Shown here in pieces: positions 1 through 6,640 of a stretch of 54,632 bases of DNA. The number at the start of each line of letters is the position of its first letter. The first letter of the stretch is position 1. The notes below the pieces were generated by a model. It was not told the DNA's origin. It ran no database searches and saw only the letters and a list, made by a program, of their open reading frames with translations. This DNA is from Actinomadura hibisca NBRC 15177. GTDB lineage: Bacteria; Actinomycetota; Actinomycetes; Streptosporangiales; Streptosporangiaceae. A program made the position numbers and the translations under genes. The DNA lies in assembly GCF_001552635.1 (NCBI RefSeq), contig NZ_BCRO01000088.1, forward strand, positions 1 through 54,632, written 5' to 3'.

Positions 1-17
1 CCCCGGTGGCCGGGGTC

Positions 18-176
18 GCTGGTCAGGTTCGGGCGCGGGGCTGAGGTTGTTGGTCACGCGCGGAGCGCGGGGTTCGGGTTGTTGGTCGGGTCCGGAGCGC
101 GGGGCTGGGGCCGTTGGTCAGGTGCAGGGCACGGGGCTGGCGTCGTTGGGCACGCGTGCAGCGCGGACTGAGGTAG
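18..176. repeat. Degenerate 32-bp tandem repeat array
   Basis: Five imperfect copies of a roughly 32-bp unit begin near positions 18, 49, 81, 113 and 145. Each opens with GTTGGTC or a close variant and carries a GCGCGGGGCT-like block. The array lies downstream of the P450 gene's stop codon, and no gene model fits here. Confidence 0.7.
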
Positions 177-178
177 TG

Positions 179-361
179 GCGCGGAGCGTGGCTTTAGCGC
201 GGAGCGCAGGCTTGGCGCGGAGCGTGCCTTAGCGCGGAGCGTGAGCTTGGCGCGGAGCGTGCCCTTAGCACAGAGCACAGGCTTGGCGCAGAGCACGAGC
301 TTTAGCCCAGAGCACGAGCTTTGACCCGAAGCACAAGCTTTGGCTCGAAGCGCAAGCTAAA
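179..361. repeat. Degenerate 18-bp tandem repeat array
   Basis: About ten copies of an 18-bp unit (GCGCGGAGCGTGNNCTTR, lengths 17-20) follow the 32-bp array directly. The first five copies are GCGCGGAGCG-like. The later ones drift to GCACAGAGCAC and then CGAAGCACAAGC, so divergence increases toward the P450 gene. Read on the minus strand it gives a hexapeptide repeat of the LRAKxT kind, but no start or ribosome site supports a gene. Positions 1-378 hold no other feature. Confidence 0.75.
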
Positions 362-378
362 GCCCCCACCCCCCGCCC

Positions 379-1617
379 TCACCTCTCATCCCACTCCACC
401 CCCATCTCCACCAACCCCCTCCCCACCAAACTCCTCCGATGCACCGGCACCACCCCCTCCCCCAACCTCAAGCTAGGCACCCTCCCCACCAACCGCTCGA
501 ACGCGATCTGCATCTTCAACCTGCTCAGCGCCGCCCCCACGCAGTGGTGCACCCCATACCCGAACACCATGTGCTCCCGCGCGTTCGCCCGCCGGATGTC
601 GAACCGCTCCGGCTCCGCGAAAACCGTCTCGTCATGCGCCGCCGAATCCGCATGCAGCAGCACCTGCACCCCCGCCGGAATCGTCCGGCCGTGCAGTGTC
701 ACGTCCCGCGTCGTCGTCCGGAAGCTCCCCAGGCTCGCCCCGTCGATCCGCAGGCTCTCCTCGATCATCCCCGGGATCAGCGCCGGGTCCGCGACGATCT
801 CCTCCCACGCCTCCCGCTCCCGCATCAGCCGGTAGACCGCGTTCGACACCCCGTTCGGCACCGTGTCGTTCCCGCCCAGCAGCAGGGCGCTGATCGTCTC
901 CACCACCTCACGATGGGAGAGACCCTCCGCGCCCGTGTCGATCAGCCCCGCCATCAGCGAGACGAAGTCGTCCCGCGGCTCCGCCCGCCGATCGCTCACC
1001 AAGCGGTCCACATAGTCCAGGTACTTCAGGAAGTCCTGCGCCAGCTCCAACTGCCGCTCCGGCGGCTGCGGCGACAGGAACAGCTGGAACCACGACAGCA
1101 CGTACTGCTTCACCTGGTGCTCGTCCTCCGGCGGCACCCCGATGAACGCCGCCGACAACCTCGCCGACGGCAGGTGCGCCACCTCCGCCACGAAGTCCGC
1201 CGCCCCCTTCGGCACCACCGCGTCCAGCACGCCGTCCATCTCCGCGCGGAACCGGTCGCCCAGCCGTTCCACCGCGCGCGGTGTGAACGCCCGGGAGATC
1301 GCGCGGCGCATCCGCGTGTGCTTCGGCGGGTCCACGTTCGCCGCGAAGTCGTCCAGGAACGACCGGTGTTCGCCCAGCACCTCCTTCACCTGGTCCGTCA
1401 GCGTCCGCGAGATCGTCAGCGAGCCGACGCTCGAATACACCCGGTGGTCCCGGTACGCCGCGCGCACGTCGTCGTAGCGCGTCAGCACCCACATCCGCAG
1501 GTGCTCGCTCCAGAACACCGGTTCCTCGTGGCGCAGCCGCCGCAGGAACGGGTACGGGTTCGCGACGTGCCAGTCCGACGACACGTCGAAGTCGGCCGCG
1601 GTCTCGGGGGTGGTCAC
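379..1617 (-). CDS. Cytochrome P450
   Basis: A 412-residue class I bacterial P450, normal length for the family, expected to be a soluble monooxygenase fed by a ferredoxin encoded elsewhere. The heme signature FGYGVHHCVG lies at about 352-361 with axial Cys359. The ExxR motif is Glu287-Arg290 in EESLR, and the I-helix is GGNDT at 248-252, where the usual acidic/Thr pair becomes Asn-Asp-Thr. The GTG start at 1617 is chosen because it overlaps the TGA of the upstream phosphotriesterase-like gene by four bases; the frame stays open upstream but looks like a shadow of that gene. It is the last gene of a PhyH-PTE-P450 operon. The substrate cannot be read from sequence. Confidence 0.93.
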   Translation of the reverse strand: MTTPETAADFDVSSDWHVANPYPFLRRLRHEEPVFWSEHLRMWVLTRYDDVRAAYRDHRVYSSVGSLTISRTLTDQVKEVLGEHRSFLDDFAANVDPPKHTRMRRAISRAFTPRAVERLGDRFRAEMDGVLDAVVPKGAADFVAEVAHLPSARLSAAFIGVPPEDEHQVKQYVLSWFQLFLSPQPPERQLELAQDFLKYLDYVDRLVSDRRAEPRDDFVSLMAGLIDTGAEGLSHREVVETISALLLGGNDTVPNGVSNAVYRLMREREAWEEIVADPALIPGMIEESLRIDGASLGSFRTTTRDVTLHGRTIPAGVQVLLHADSAAHDETVFAEPERFDIRRANAREHMVFGYGVHHCVGAALSRLKMQIAFERLVGRVPSLRLGEGVVPVHRRSLVGRGLVEMGVEWDER

Positions 1618-2597
1618 CGTGGGTCTCCGCTCGGAAGGGCGCCGCTCAGGATGCGGCGGGGGTTGACGACGAGCATCCGCTCGATCTGCGCCTCGGTCAC
1701 TCCGGCGGCGCGCAGCGCGGGCAGCACGTCCCGCGAGATGTGCAGCAGGTGGTAGTTCGGGTGGCGCTCCTTCACCACCTCCGGCTCGAAGCGGTCGTTG
1801 AAGCAGTAGGAGTCGTGGGACAGCACCATCCGGTCCGCGTAGCCGCGCTCGCACAGCGCCACGACGGTCGCCACCCGGTCCTCAAAAGAGCAGAACTCGA
1901 TCCCGAAGCGGTCCATCCCCAGGTAGGAGCCTGCGGCGATCAGTTCCTCCAGGTAGCCCAGGTCCGTGGAGTCGCCCGCGTGCCCGATCACCACCCGCGA
2001 CAGGTCCACGCCCTCTTCCGCCAGCAGTTTCTGCTGGTTCAGGCCGTTCCGGGTGGACGACTCGCTGTGCGTGGTGATCGGCGCCCCGGTCTCGCGATGT
2101 GCCTGCGCCACCGCCCGGATCACCCGTTCGACGCCCGGCGTCATCCCCTGGCGGCCGGTCGCGCACTTCAGCATCCCCGCCTTGACGCCCGTCCGCCCGA
2201 TCCCCTCGGTGATGTCCCGGACGAAGAACTCCGCCAGCCGATCGGGGCCGCCGAACAGGCTCCCCGGCCCCCGGTTCGCGAAGTAGGCCGGGAGCGCGTC
2301 GTAGGTGTACAAGCCCGTCGCCGCGACGATGTTCACCTCGGTCTGCTCGGCCACCCGCCGCACCGCCGGGACGTACCGGCCCAGCCCGATCACCGTCAGG
2401 TCCACGATCGTGTCGATCCCGGCGGCCTTCAGCTCGTTCAGCTTCCCGGCCGCCTCCCGCGCGCGTTCCTCCAGGTCCCAGCCCTCGGGGATGTCGGGCC
2501 AGTTCCACAGGATCTCCGGGCTCAGCCCGAACACGTGCTCGTGCATCAGCGTCGCGCCCGCGTCGGCGATCGGGCCCCGCATCGTCTGGATCGTCAT
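1614..2597 (-). CDS. Phosphotriesterase-family amidohydrolase (lactonase-like)
   Basis: A 327-residue TIM-barrel metal hydrolase of the phosphotriesterase family. The full binuclear metal set is visible: His19-x-His21 in MHEHVFG, a probable carbamylated Lys144 in GMLKCATG, His177 in ITTHSES, His206 in VIGHAGD and Asp262 in LSHDSY. Family members hydrolyse lactones or phosphotriesters; a lactone or ester is the safer guess here. ATG at 2597 overlaps the stop of the upstream PhyH gene (ATGA), and its own stop overlaps the P450 start. The three proteins are therefore probably made together and may act in sequence on one compound. No signal peptide is seen. Confidence 0.9.
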   Translation of the reverse strand: MTIQTMRGPIADAGATLMHEHVFGLSPEILWNWPDIPEGWDLEERAREAAGKLNELKAAGIDTIVDLTVIGLGRYVPAVRRVAEQTEVNIVAATGLYTYDALPAYFANRGPGSLFGGPDRLAEFFVRDITEGIGRTGVKAGMLKCATGRQGMTPGVERVIRAVAQAHRETGAPITTHSESSTRNGLNQQKLLAEEGVDLSRVVIGHAGDSTDLGYLEELIAAGSYLGMDRFGIEFCSFEDRVATVVALCERGYADRMVLSHDSYCFNDRFEPEVVKERHPNYHLLHISRDVLPALRAAGVTEAQIERMLVVNPRRILSGALPSGDPR

Positions 2598-3391
2598 GCG
2601 ACCGGCACCACCGGGAACAGCGGGTGCTCGAACGGCCCGTTCACGGTCAGCCCCAGGTCGTCGGTCTGCCCGTAGGGCGCGCCCGTGTAGAGGGCGGCGG
2701 CGTCGAAGTAGGTCGCGGTGAACGACAGCCGGGGTTGTTCGCGCCGGTTCGCCGGTGCTCCGTGGATCACCAGGCTGTGGTGCACGGTCGCGTCGCCCGC
2801 CGCCAGGTCCGCCGGTTCCGACAGCGGCAGGTCCGCCAGCCAGGGGTGCTGGCTCAGCGCGTCGTCGTCCTCGCGCACGAAGCTGCGCCCCAGTGGCCCG
2901 TAGACGTGCGAACGTTCGTAGAAGCGCAGCGCCCCCATGTCCGCCGGCATGTCCGCCAGCGCCAGCCAGACCGTCAGCATCGACGCGCGGTCCATCGGCA
3001 TCCACGGGAAGTCCTGGTGGAATACCGTCGCCCCGTGCCCGTCGTCCCCGGCGGGCTCCTTGACCAGCAGGTTCGTCACCTGCAACCGCACCGCGTCCAC
3101 GCCCACCAGCAGCCGCGTCACGTTGTGCGCCAGCGTCGGCGACAGTGACAGCGCCGCGAACGCCTCGTCGTGCCGGGCGATGTCGCGGTCCTGGCCGAAC
3201 GCCTGGTCCACGAAGGAGTTGCGGAACCCGCGCCGCCGCTCGGCCAGCCGCTCCAGCGCGCGTTCGCGGAGGTCGGCCACGAAGTCCGCGCCCACCAGGC
3301 CGGGCAGCCGCGCCCAGCCCCGCGCGCGGAAGTGCGCGATCTCGTCGTCGGTCACCGTGCGGACGGGAGCTTGCAACACCGGAACGCCCAT
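2594..3391 (-). CDS. Phytanoyl-CoA dioxygenase (PhyH) family protein
   Basis: A 265-residue Fe(II)/2-oxoglutarate oxygenase of the PhyH family. The facial triad is His125-x-Asp127 (FHQDFPW) and His210 (VIHGAPAN). Arg221, eleven residues after the distal His as in PhyH, probably binds 2-oxoglutarate. It would hydroxylate or oxidatively cleave a small molecule, which need not be phytanoyl-CoA because actinomycete relatives are diverse. First gene of the operon; its stop overlaps the PTE-like start. ATG 3391 is the only credible start because the open frame above it lacks start codons nearby. It diverges from the luciferase-like gene across 60 bp containing palindromes. Confidence 0.88.
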   Translation of the reverse strand: MGVPVLQAPVRTVTDDEIAHFRARGWARLPGLVGADFVADLRERALERLAERRRGFRNSFVDQAFGQDRDIARHDEAFAALSLSPTLAHNVTRLLVGVDAVRLQVTNLLVKEPAGDDGHGATVFHQDFPWMPMDRASMLTVWLALADMPADMGALRFYERSHVYGPLGRSFVREDDDALSQHPWLADLPLSEPADLAAGDATVHHSLVIHGAPANRREQPRLSFTATYFDAAALYTGAPYGQTDDLGLTVNGPFEHPLFPVVPVA

Positions 3392-3425
3392 GGCCGTGAC
3401 GGTAACGCCGCACACCTGGGCGAAG

Positions 3426-3441
3426 CAAGCGCTTGGTATAC
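3426..3441. promoter_or_regulatory. Candidate operator in the PhyH / luciferase-like divergent promoter
   Basis: CAAGCGCTTG at 3426-3435 is a perfect 10-bp palindrome. It is followed at once by GTATAC (3436-3441), also a palindrome. TTGGTATAC resembles FadR-type GntR sites, while CAAGCGCTTG resembles LacI- or TetR-type half-sites. Both lie between the two divergent starts, so one regulator could control both transcripts. Confidence 0.45.
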
Positions 3442-3451
3442 AGTGCCGTCC
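3439..3451 (+). promoter_or_regulatory. Leaderless-type -10 element for the luciferase-like gene
   Basis: TACAGT (3439-3444) is seven bases before the ATG at 3452 and there is no ribosome site. Transcription would therefore begin at or next to the start codon. Confidence 0.5.
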
Positions 3452-4363
3452 ATGCGCCCCTTCCGCTTCGCCGCCGTCCTGCGCGACGCCGCCTCGGCCG
3501 CCGGGTGGGCGGCCAAGGCGCGCCGCCTGGAGGACTCCGGATTCGACGCCCTGCTGGTCCCCGACCACCTGGTCGGGCCGCGCTTCGCGCCGCTCGCCGC
3601 CATGACCGCCGCCGCCTGCTCCACCACCCGCCTCAAGGTCGGCACGCTGGTGTTCGCCAACGACTTCCGCCACCCGGCCGTGCTCGCCAAGGAGGCCGCC
3701 ACGCTGGACGTGTTGTCGGACGGCCGCCTGGAGTTCGGCCTCGGCACCGGCTGGATGGCCCACGACTACGACCGCGCCGGGCTCGTCCTCGACCCGCCCG
3801 GCACCCGCGTGGACCGGCTCACCGAGGCGATCGACGTCCTCAAGGGGTTGTGGCGCGGCGGCCCGTTCAGCTACACCGGCGAGCACTACCGCATCGACGG
3901 CCTGGAGCAGGAGCCCGTCCCCCTCCAGCGCCCCGGTCCCCGCCTGATGCTGGGCGGCGGCGGCCCGCGCATGTTGCGGCTGGCCGCCCGCGAGGCCGAC
4001 ATCGTCAACCTCACCCTGCGGGTCCGCGCCGACGGCTCGGGCCCCGACACCGGCGACGGCGGCCCGGACGCCTTCCGCCGCAAGATCGACGTCCTCCGGG
4101 AGGCCGCCGGGGACCGGTTCGACGACCTGGAGCTCGGCACCTCGGTCCTGCGCGTCGGCTCCTCCGGCGGCGCCCACGCCTGGAGCGCCGCCGCCCCCGA
4201 CGCCCAGGCCGACACCCCGCAGGTCCTCACCGGCGACCCCCAGGAGATGGCCGAGCGGCTACGCCGCTGGCGGGCCGATTTGGGACTGTCCTATTTCGTG
4301 CTCCATCACGAGACGGATCTGGCCGCGTTCACCCCGGTCGTGGCCGAACTCGCCGCCGGATGA
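3452..4363 (+). CDS. F420-type luciferase-like (LLM) oxidoreductase
   Basis: A 303-residue luciferase-like monooxygenase-fold protein. It starts with an N-terminal beta strand and has SGFDALLVPDH near residue 28, a typical LLM TIM-barrel core (GLGTGWMAHDY) and a GGGGPRMLRLAAREADIV block. It most resembles the actinobacterial F420-dependent MSMEG_2516 type, so the cofactor is inferred to be F420 rather than FMN. ATG 3452 sits seven bases after a TACAGT box, which suggests a leaderless mRNA. It is transcribed divergently from the PhyH-PTE-P450 operon and may reduce or oxidise the same compound. The substrate is unknown. Confidence 0.87.
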   Translation: MRPFRFAAVLRDAASAAGWAAKARRLEDSGFDALLVPDHLVGPRFAPLAAMTAAACSTTRLKVGTLVFANDFRHPAVLAKEAATLDVLSDGRLEFGLGTGWMAHDYDRAGLVLDPPGTRVDRLTEAIDVLKGLWRGGPFSYTGEHYRIDGLEQEPVPLQRPGPRLMLGGGGPRMLRLAAREADIVNLTLRVRADGSGPDTGDGGPDAFRRKIDVLREAAGDRFDDLELGTSVLRVGSSGGAHAWSAAAPDAQADTPQVLTGDPQEMAERLRRWRADLGLSYFVLHHETDLAAFTPVVAELAAG

Positions 4364-4405
4364 CCACATTTCGCACTCGGCCGATCGCCAAGGGTGCGAC
4401 CGGCG

Positions 4406-4411
4406 TAGGAT
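4406..4411 (+). promoter_or_regulatory. -10 box of the first NB-ARC regulator
   Basis: TAGGAT at 4406-4411 is followed by G, making a spurious ATG at 4410. The same TAnGATG block stands before both downstream paralogues. It is better read as a -10 hexamer than as a start codon. No clear -35 is seen. Confidence 0.55.
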
Positions 4412-4451
4412 GCGGACGTCCCCCCGAACCCGACGGACGCCCGAGGCAGCG

Positions 4452-6533
4452 GTGGCGAGTCCTGAAACACGGCCGGGCAACCTGCCGGCGGAGACGACCA
4501 GCTTCGTCGGCCGCCGGGAGGAGCTCGCCGAGATCGGCCGGTGCCTGAGCCGGGCACGGCTGGTCACGCTCCAGGGGCCGGGCGGGGTCGGCAAGACCCG
4601 GCTGGCGCTGCGCGCCGCCACCGACCTGCGGCGCCGCTTCCCCGACGGCGTGTGGCTGGTGGAGCTGTCGGCGCTGTGCGCGCCCGAGCTGCTGGCCCGC
4701 ACCGTCGCCGAGACGTTGCGGCTGCCGGGCCTGACGGCGGGCGACGCCGTGGACCTGCTGGCCGACCACCTGGCCGACCGGCGGCTGCTGCTGGTGCTCG
4801 ACACCTGCGAGCACCTGGTGCACGCGTGCGCGATGCTCGTGGAGACCCTGCTGGCGGCCGCGCCCGGCCTGCGCGTGCTGGCCACCAGCCGCGAGTCGCT
4901 CGGCATCGCGGGCGAGCACACCGTGTTCGTCGCGCCGCTGGAGGTGCCGCGCCCCGGCGACCCGGCCGCCGCCTCCTGCGACGCGGTGGCACTGTTCGCC
5001 GACCGCGCCACCGCCTGCCGCCCCGGCTTCACGATCGCGCGCGACAACCGCGCCGCCGTCGGGCAGCTGTGCCGCCGGCTGGAGGGCATCCCGCTGGCGC
5101 TGGAGCTGGCGGCGGTGCGGCTGCGGGCCATGCCGGTGGAGGAGATCGTCGAGCATCTGGACGACCGGTTCCGGCTGCTGGGCCCGGCGCGCACCGGCGA
5201 GCGGCGGCACCAGACGTTGCGCACCGCCATCGCCTGGAGCCACGACCTGTGCCTGCCGCCCGAGCGCATGTTGTGGGCGCGGCTGTCGGTGTTCCCCGGC
5301 GACTTCGACCTGGCGGCCGCCGAGCGGATCTGCACCGACGCGCACCTGCCGGTGGAGGAGCTCCTCGAAGTCCTCACCATGCTGGTCGACAAGTCCATCG
5401 TGCGCTTCGACCGCGACGGCCCCCGCTACCGGATGCTCGACACCCTGCGCGAGTACGGCGCCGAGCTGCTCGACCGCAGCGGCGAGCACGACCTGCTGCG
5501 GCGGCGGCACCGCGACCACTACACCGCGCTGGCCGAGCAGGCGCGCAAGGAGCGTCTCGGCGACCGGCAGCTGCACTGGATCGGGCGGCTGCGCGACGAG
5601 GCGGGCAACCTGCGGGCGGCGCTGGAGTGGTCGCTCGCCACCCCCGGCCAGGAGCGCGACGGCCAGCGGCTGGCGGTGCTGCTGTGCGACCACTGGTTCA
5701 TCACCAGCCGCTACGGCGAGGGCCGCGAGTGGCACCGCCGCGCCCTGGCGGCCGTCCCGCCCGACGCCCCCGGGCGCGGCATGGCGGTGTACGGGGCCGG
5801 GATGTTCGCGGTGCTCCAGGGCGACATCGACGCGGCCGCGCCGCTGCTGGCCGAGGCGCTGCGGATCGCCGAGGCCACCGGCGACCCGGCGCTGCGCGCC
5901 CACGCCCTCCAGGAGCAGGGCCGCGCCTGCTTCGCCGCCGGCGACCTGGACGGCGCGCTGGACCTCTACCAGGAGGCCCAGGACCTGTACGACGCGGTCG
6001 GCCACCCCAACGCCCCCGCCATGATGATCTACACCGACCTCGCGTCGGTGCACATGTTGCGCGACGACCTGACCGCCGCGATCGCCGTCGCCGAGCAGGG
6101 CATGCGGTTGTGCGCGGCGACCGGCGAGCGCTGGTGCTGGGGCTCGGCGTCGTGGGTGCGCGGCGCCGCGCACTGGCGGGCGGGCGCGACCGGCGAGGCC
6201 GTCGCCGCCGTCCGCGAGATCCTGCCGGTCGCGGCGGCCTTCGACGATCAGGCGGGCATGGCGATGTGCCTGGACCTGCTGATGGTGTGCGCGGTGTCGG
6301 CGGGCCGGCACGAGCGGGCCGCGACGCTGGCGGGCGCCGCCGGGGTGTTGTGGGAGCGGGTGGGCGCTCCGCTGCACCGGGGGCCGCACTACGCGGCGAT
6401 ACGCGACCACGAGGTCCGGGCGGCCCGCCGCCAGCTCGGCTCCGGGCGAATGGCGGAGCTGCTGGCGCGGGGCGCGCGGTTCACGGCCGGGGAGGCCGTC
6501 GCGTTCGGGCTGGACGACCGCGACGGCGGCTGA
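4452..6533 (+). CDS. NB-ARC/TPR ATPase regulator without a DNA-binding domain
   Basis: A 693-residue STAND ATPase of the AfsR/LuxR class. It has the N-terminal GNLPAETTSFVGR signature, the P-loop GPGGVGKT (42-49), LLLVLDTCEHL as Walker B, the GIPLALELAAVRLR helix and a C-terminal TPR-like half. Unlike its two downstream paralogues it ends at GLDDRDGG and has no LuxR helix-turn-helix, and none is seen in the 108 bp that follow. The GTG at 4452 has GAGG five bases upstream and gives an N-terminus (MASPETRPGNLPAE) that aligns with the third paralogue; the ATG at 4410 overlaps a -10 box. It may bind ligand or its paralogues without binding DNA. Confidence 0.85.
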   Translation: MASPETRPGNLPAETTSFVGRREELAEIGRCLSRARLVTLQGPGGVGKTRLALRAATDLRRRFPDGVWLVELSALCAPELLARTVAETLRLPGLTAGDAVDLLADHLADRRLLLVLDTCEHLVHACAMLVETLLAAAPGLRVLATSRESLGIAGEHTVFVAPLEVPRPGDPAAASCDAVALFADRATACRPGFTIARDNRAAVGQLCRRLEGIPLALELAAVRLRAMPVEEIVEHLDDRFRLLGPARTGERRHQTLRTAIAWSHDLCLPPERMLWARLSVFPGDFDLAAAERICTDAHLPVEELLEVLTMLVDKSIVRFDRDGPRYRMLDTLREYGAELLDRSGEHDLLRRRHRDHYTALAEQARKERLGDRQLHWIGRLRDEAGNLRAALEWSLATPGQERDGQRLAVLLCDHWFITSRYGEGREWHRRALAAVPPDAPGRGMAVYGAGMFAVLQGDIDAAAPLLAEALRIAEATGDPALRAHALQEQGRACFAAGDLDGALDLYQEAQDLYDAVGHPNAPAMMIYTDLASVHMLRDDLTAAIAVAEQGMRLCAATGERWCWGSASWVRGAAHWRAGATGEAVAAVREILPVAAAFDDQAGMAMCLDLLMVCAVSAGRHERAATLAGAAGVLWERVGAPLHRGPHYAAIRDHEVRAARRQLGSGRMAELLARGARFTAGEAVAFGLDDRDGG

Positions 6534-6609
6534 CACCGTCGCCTACCCTCTCACCAGGGAAGCCTTTATGCCGCCAAAGTGCGAAAGTGGAGGCGGACAC
6601 AGCTGAACG

Positions 6610-6625
6610 GCCGGTTTCGACCGGC
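6610..6625 (+). promoter_or_regulatory. UTR hairpin before the molybdopterin oxidoreductase
   Basis: GCCGGT-TTCG-ACCGGC forms a six-base-pair stem with a TTCG tetraloop, ending 15 bases before the ATG. It could influence translation or be a weak terminator of the upstream gene. Confidence 0.4.
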
Positions 6626-6640
6626 GAGATTGGGTGGACG

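Noticed and set aside
54..296. Minus-strand 80-codon frame with LRAK repeats
   Set aside because: It is produced by the 18-bp tandem array and lacks a ribosome site or conserved ends, so I treat it as a repeat.
18..361. CRISPR array
   Set aside because: The units are directly adjacent and diverging, with no constant repeats separated by unique spacers and no cas genes.
439..1755. Long plus-strand open frame (about 438 codons) over the P450 gene
   Set aside because: It is His/Arg/Pro-rich with no domain and is the antisense shadow of a P450 with every signature motif. High GC makes such frames common.
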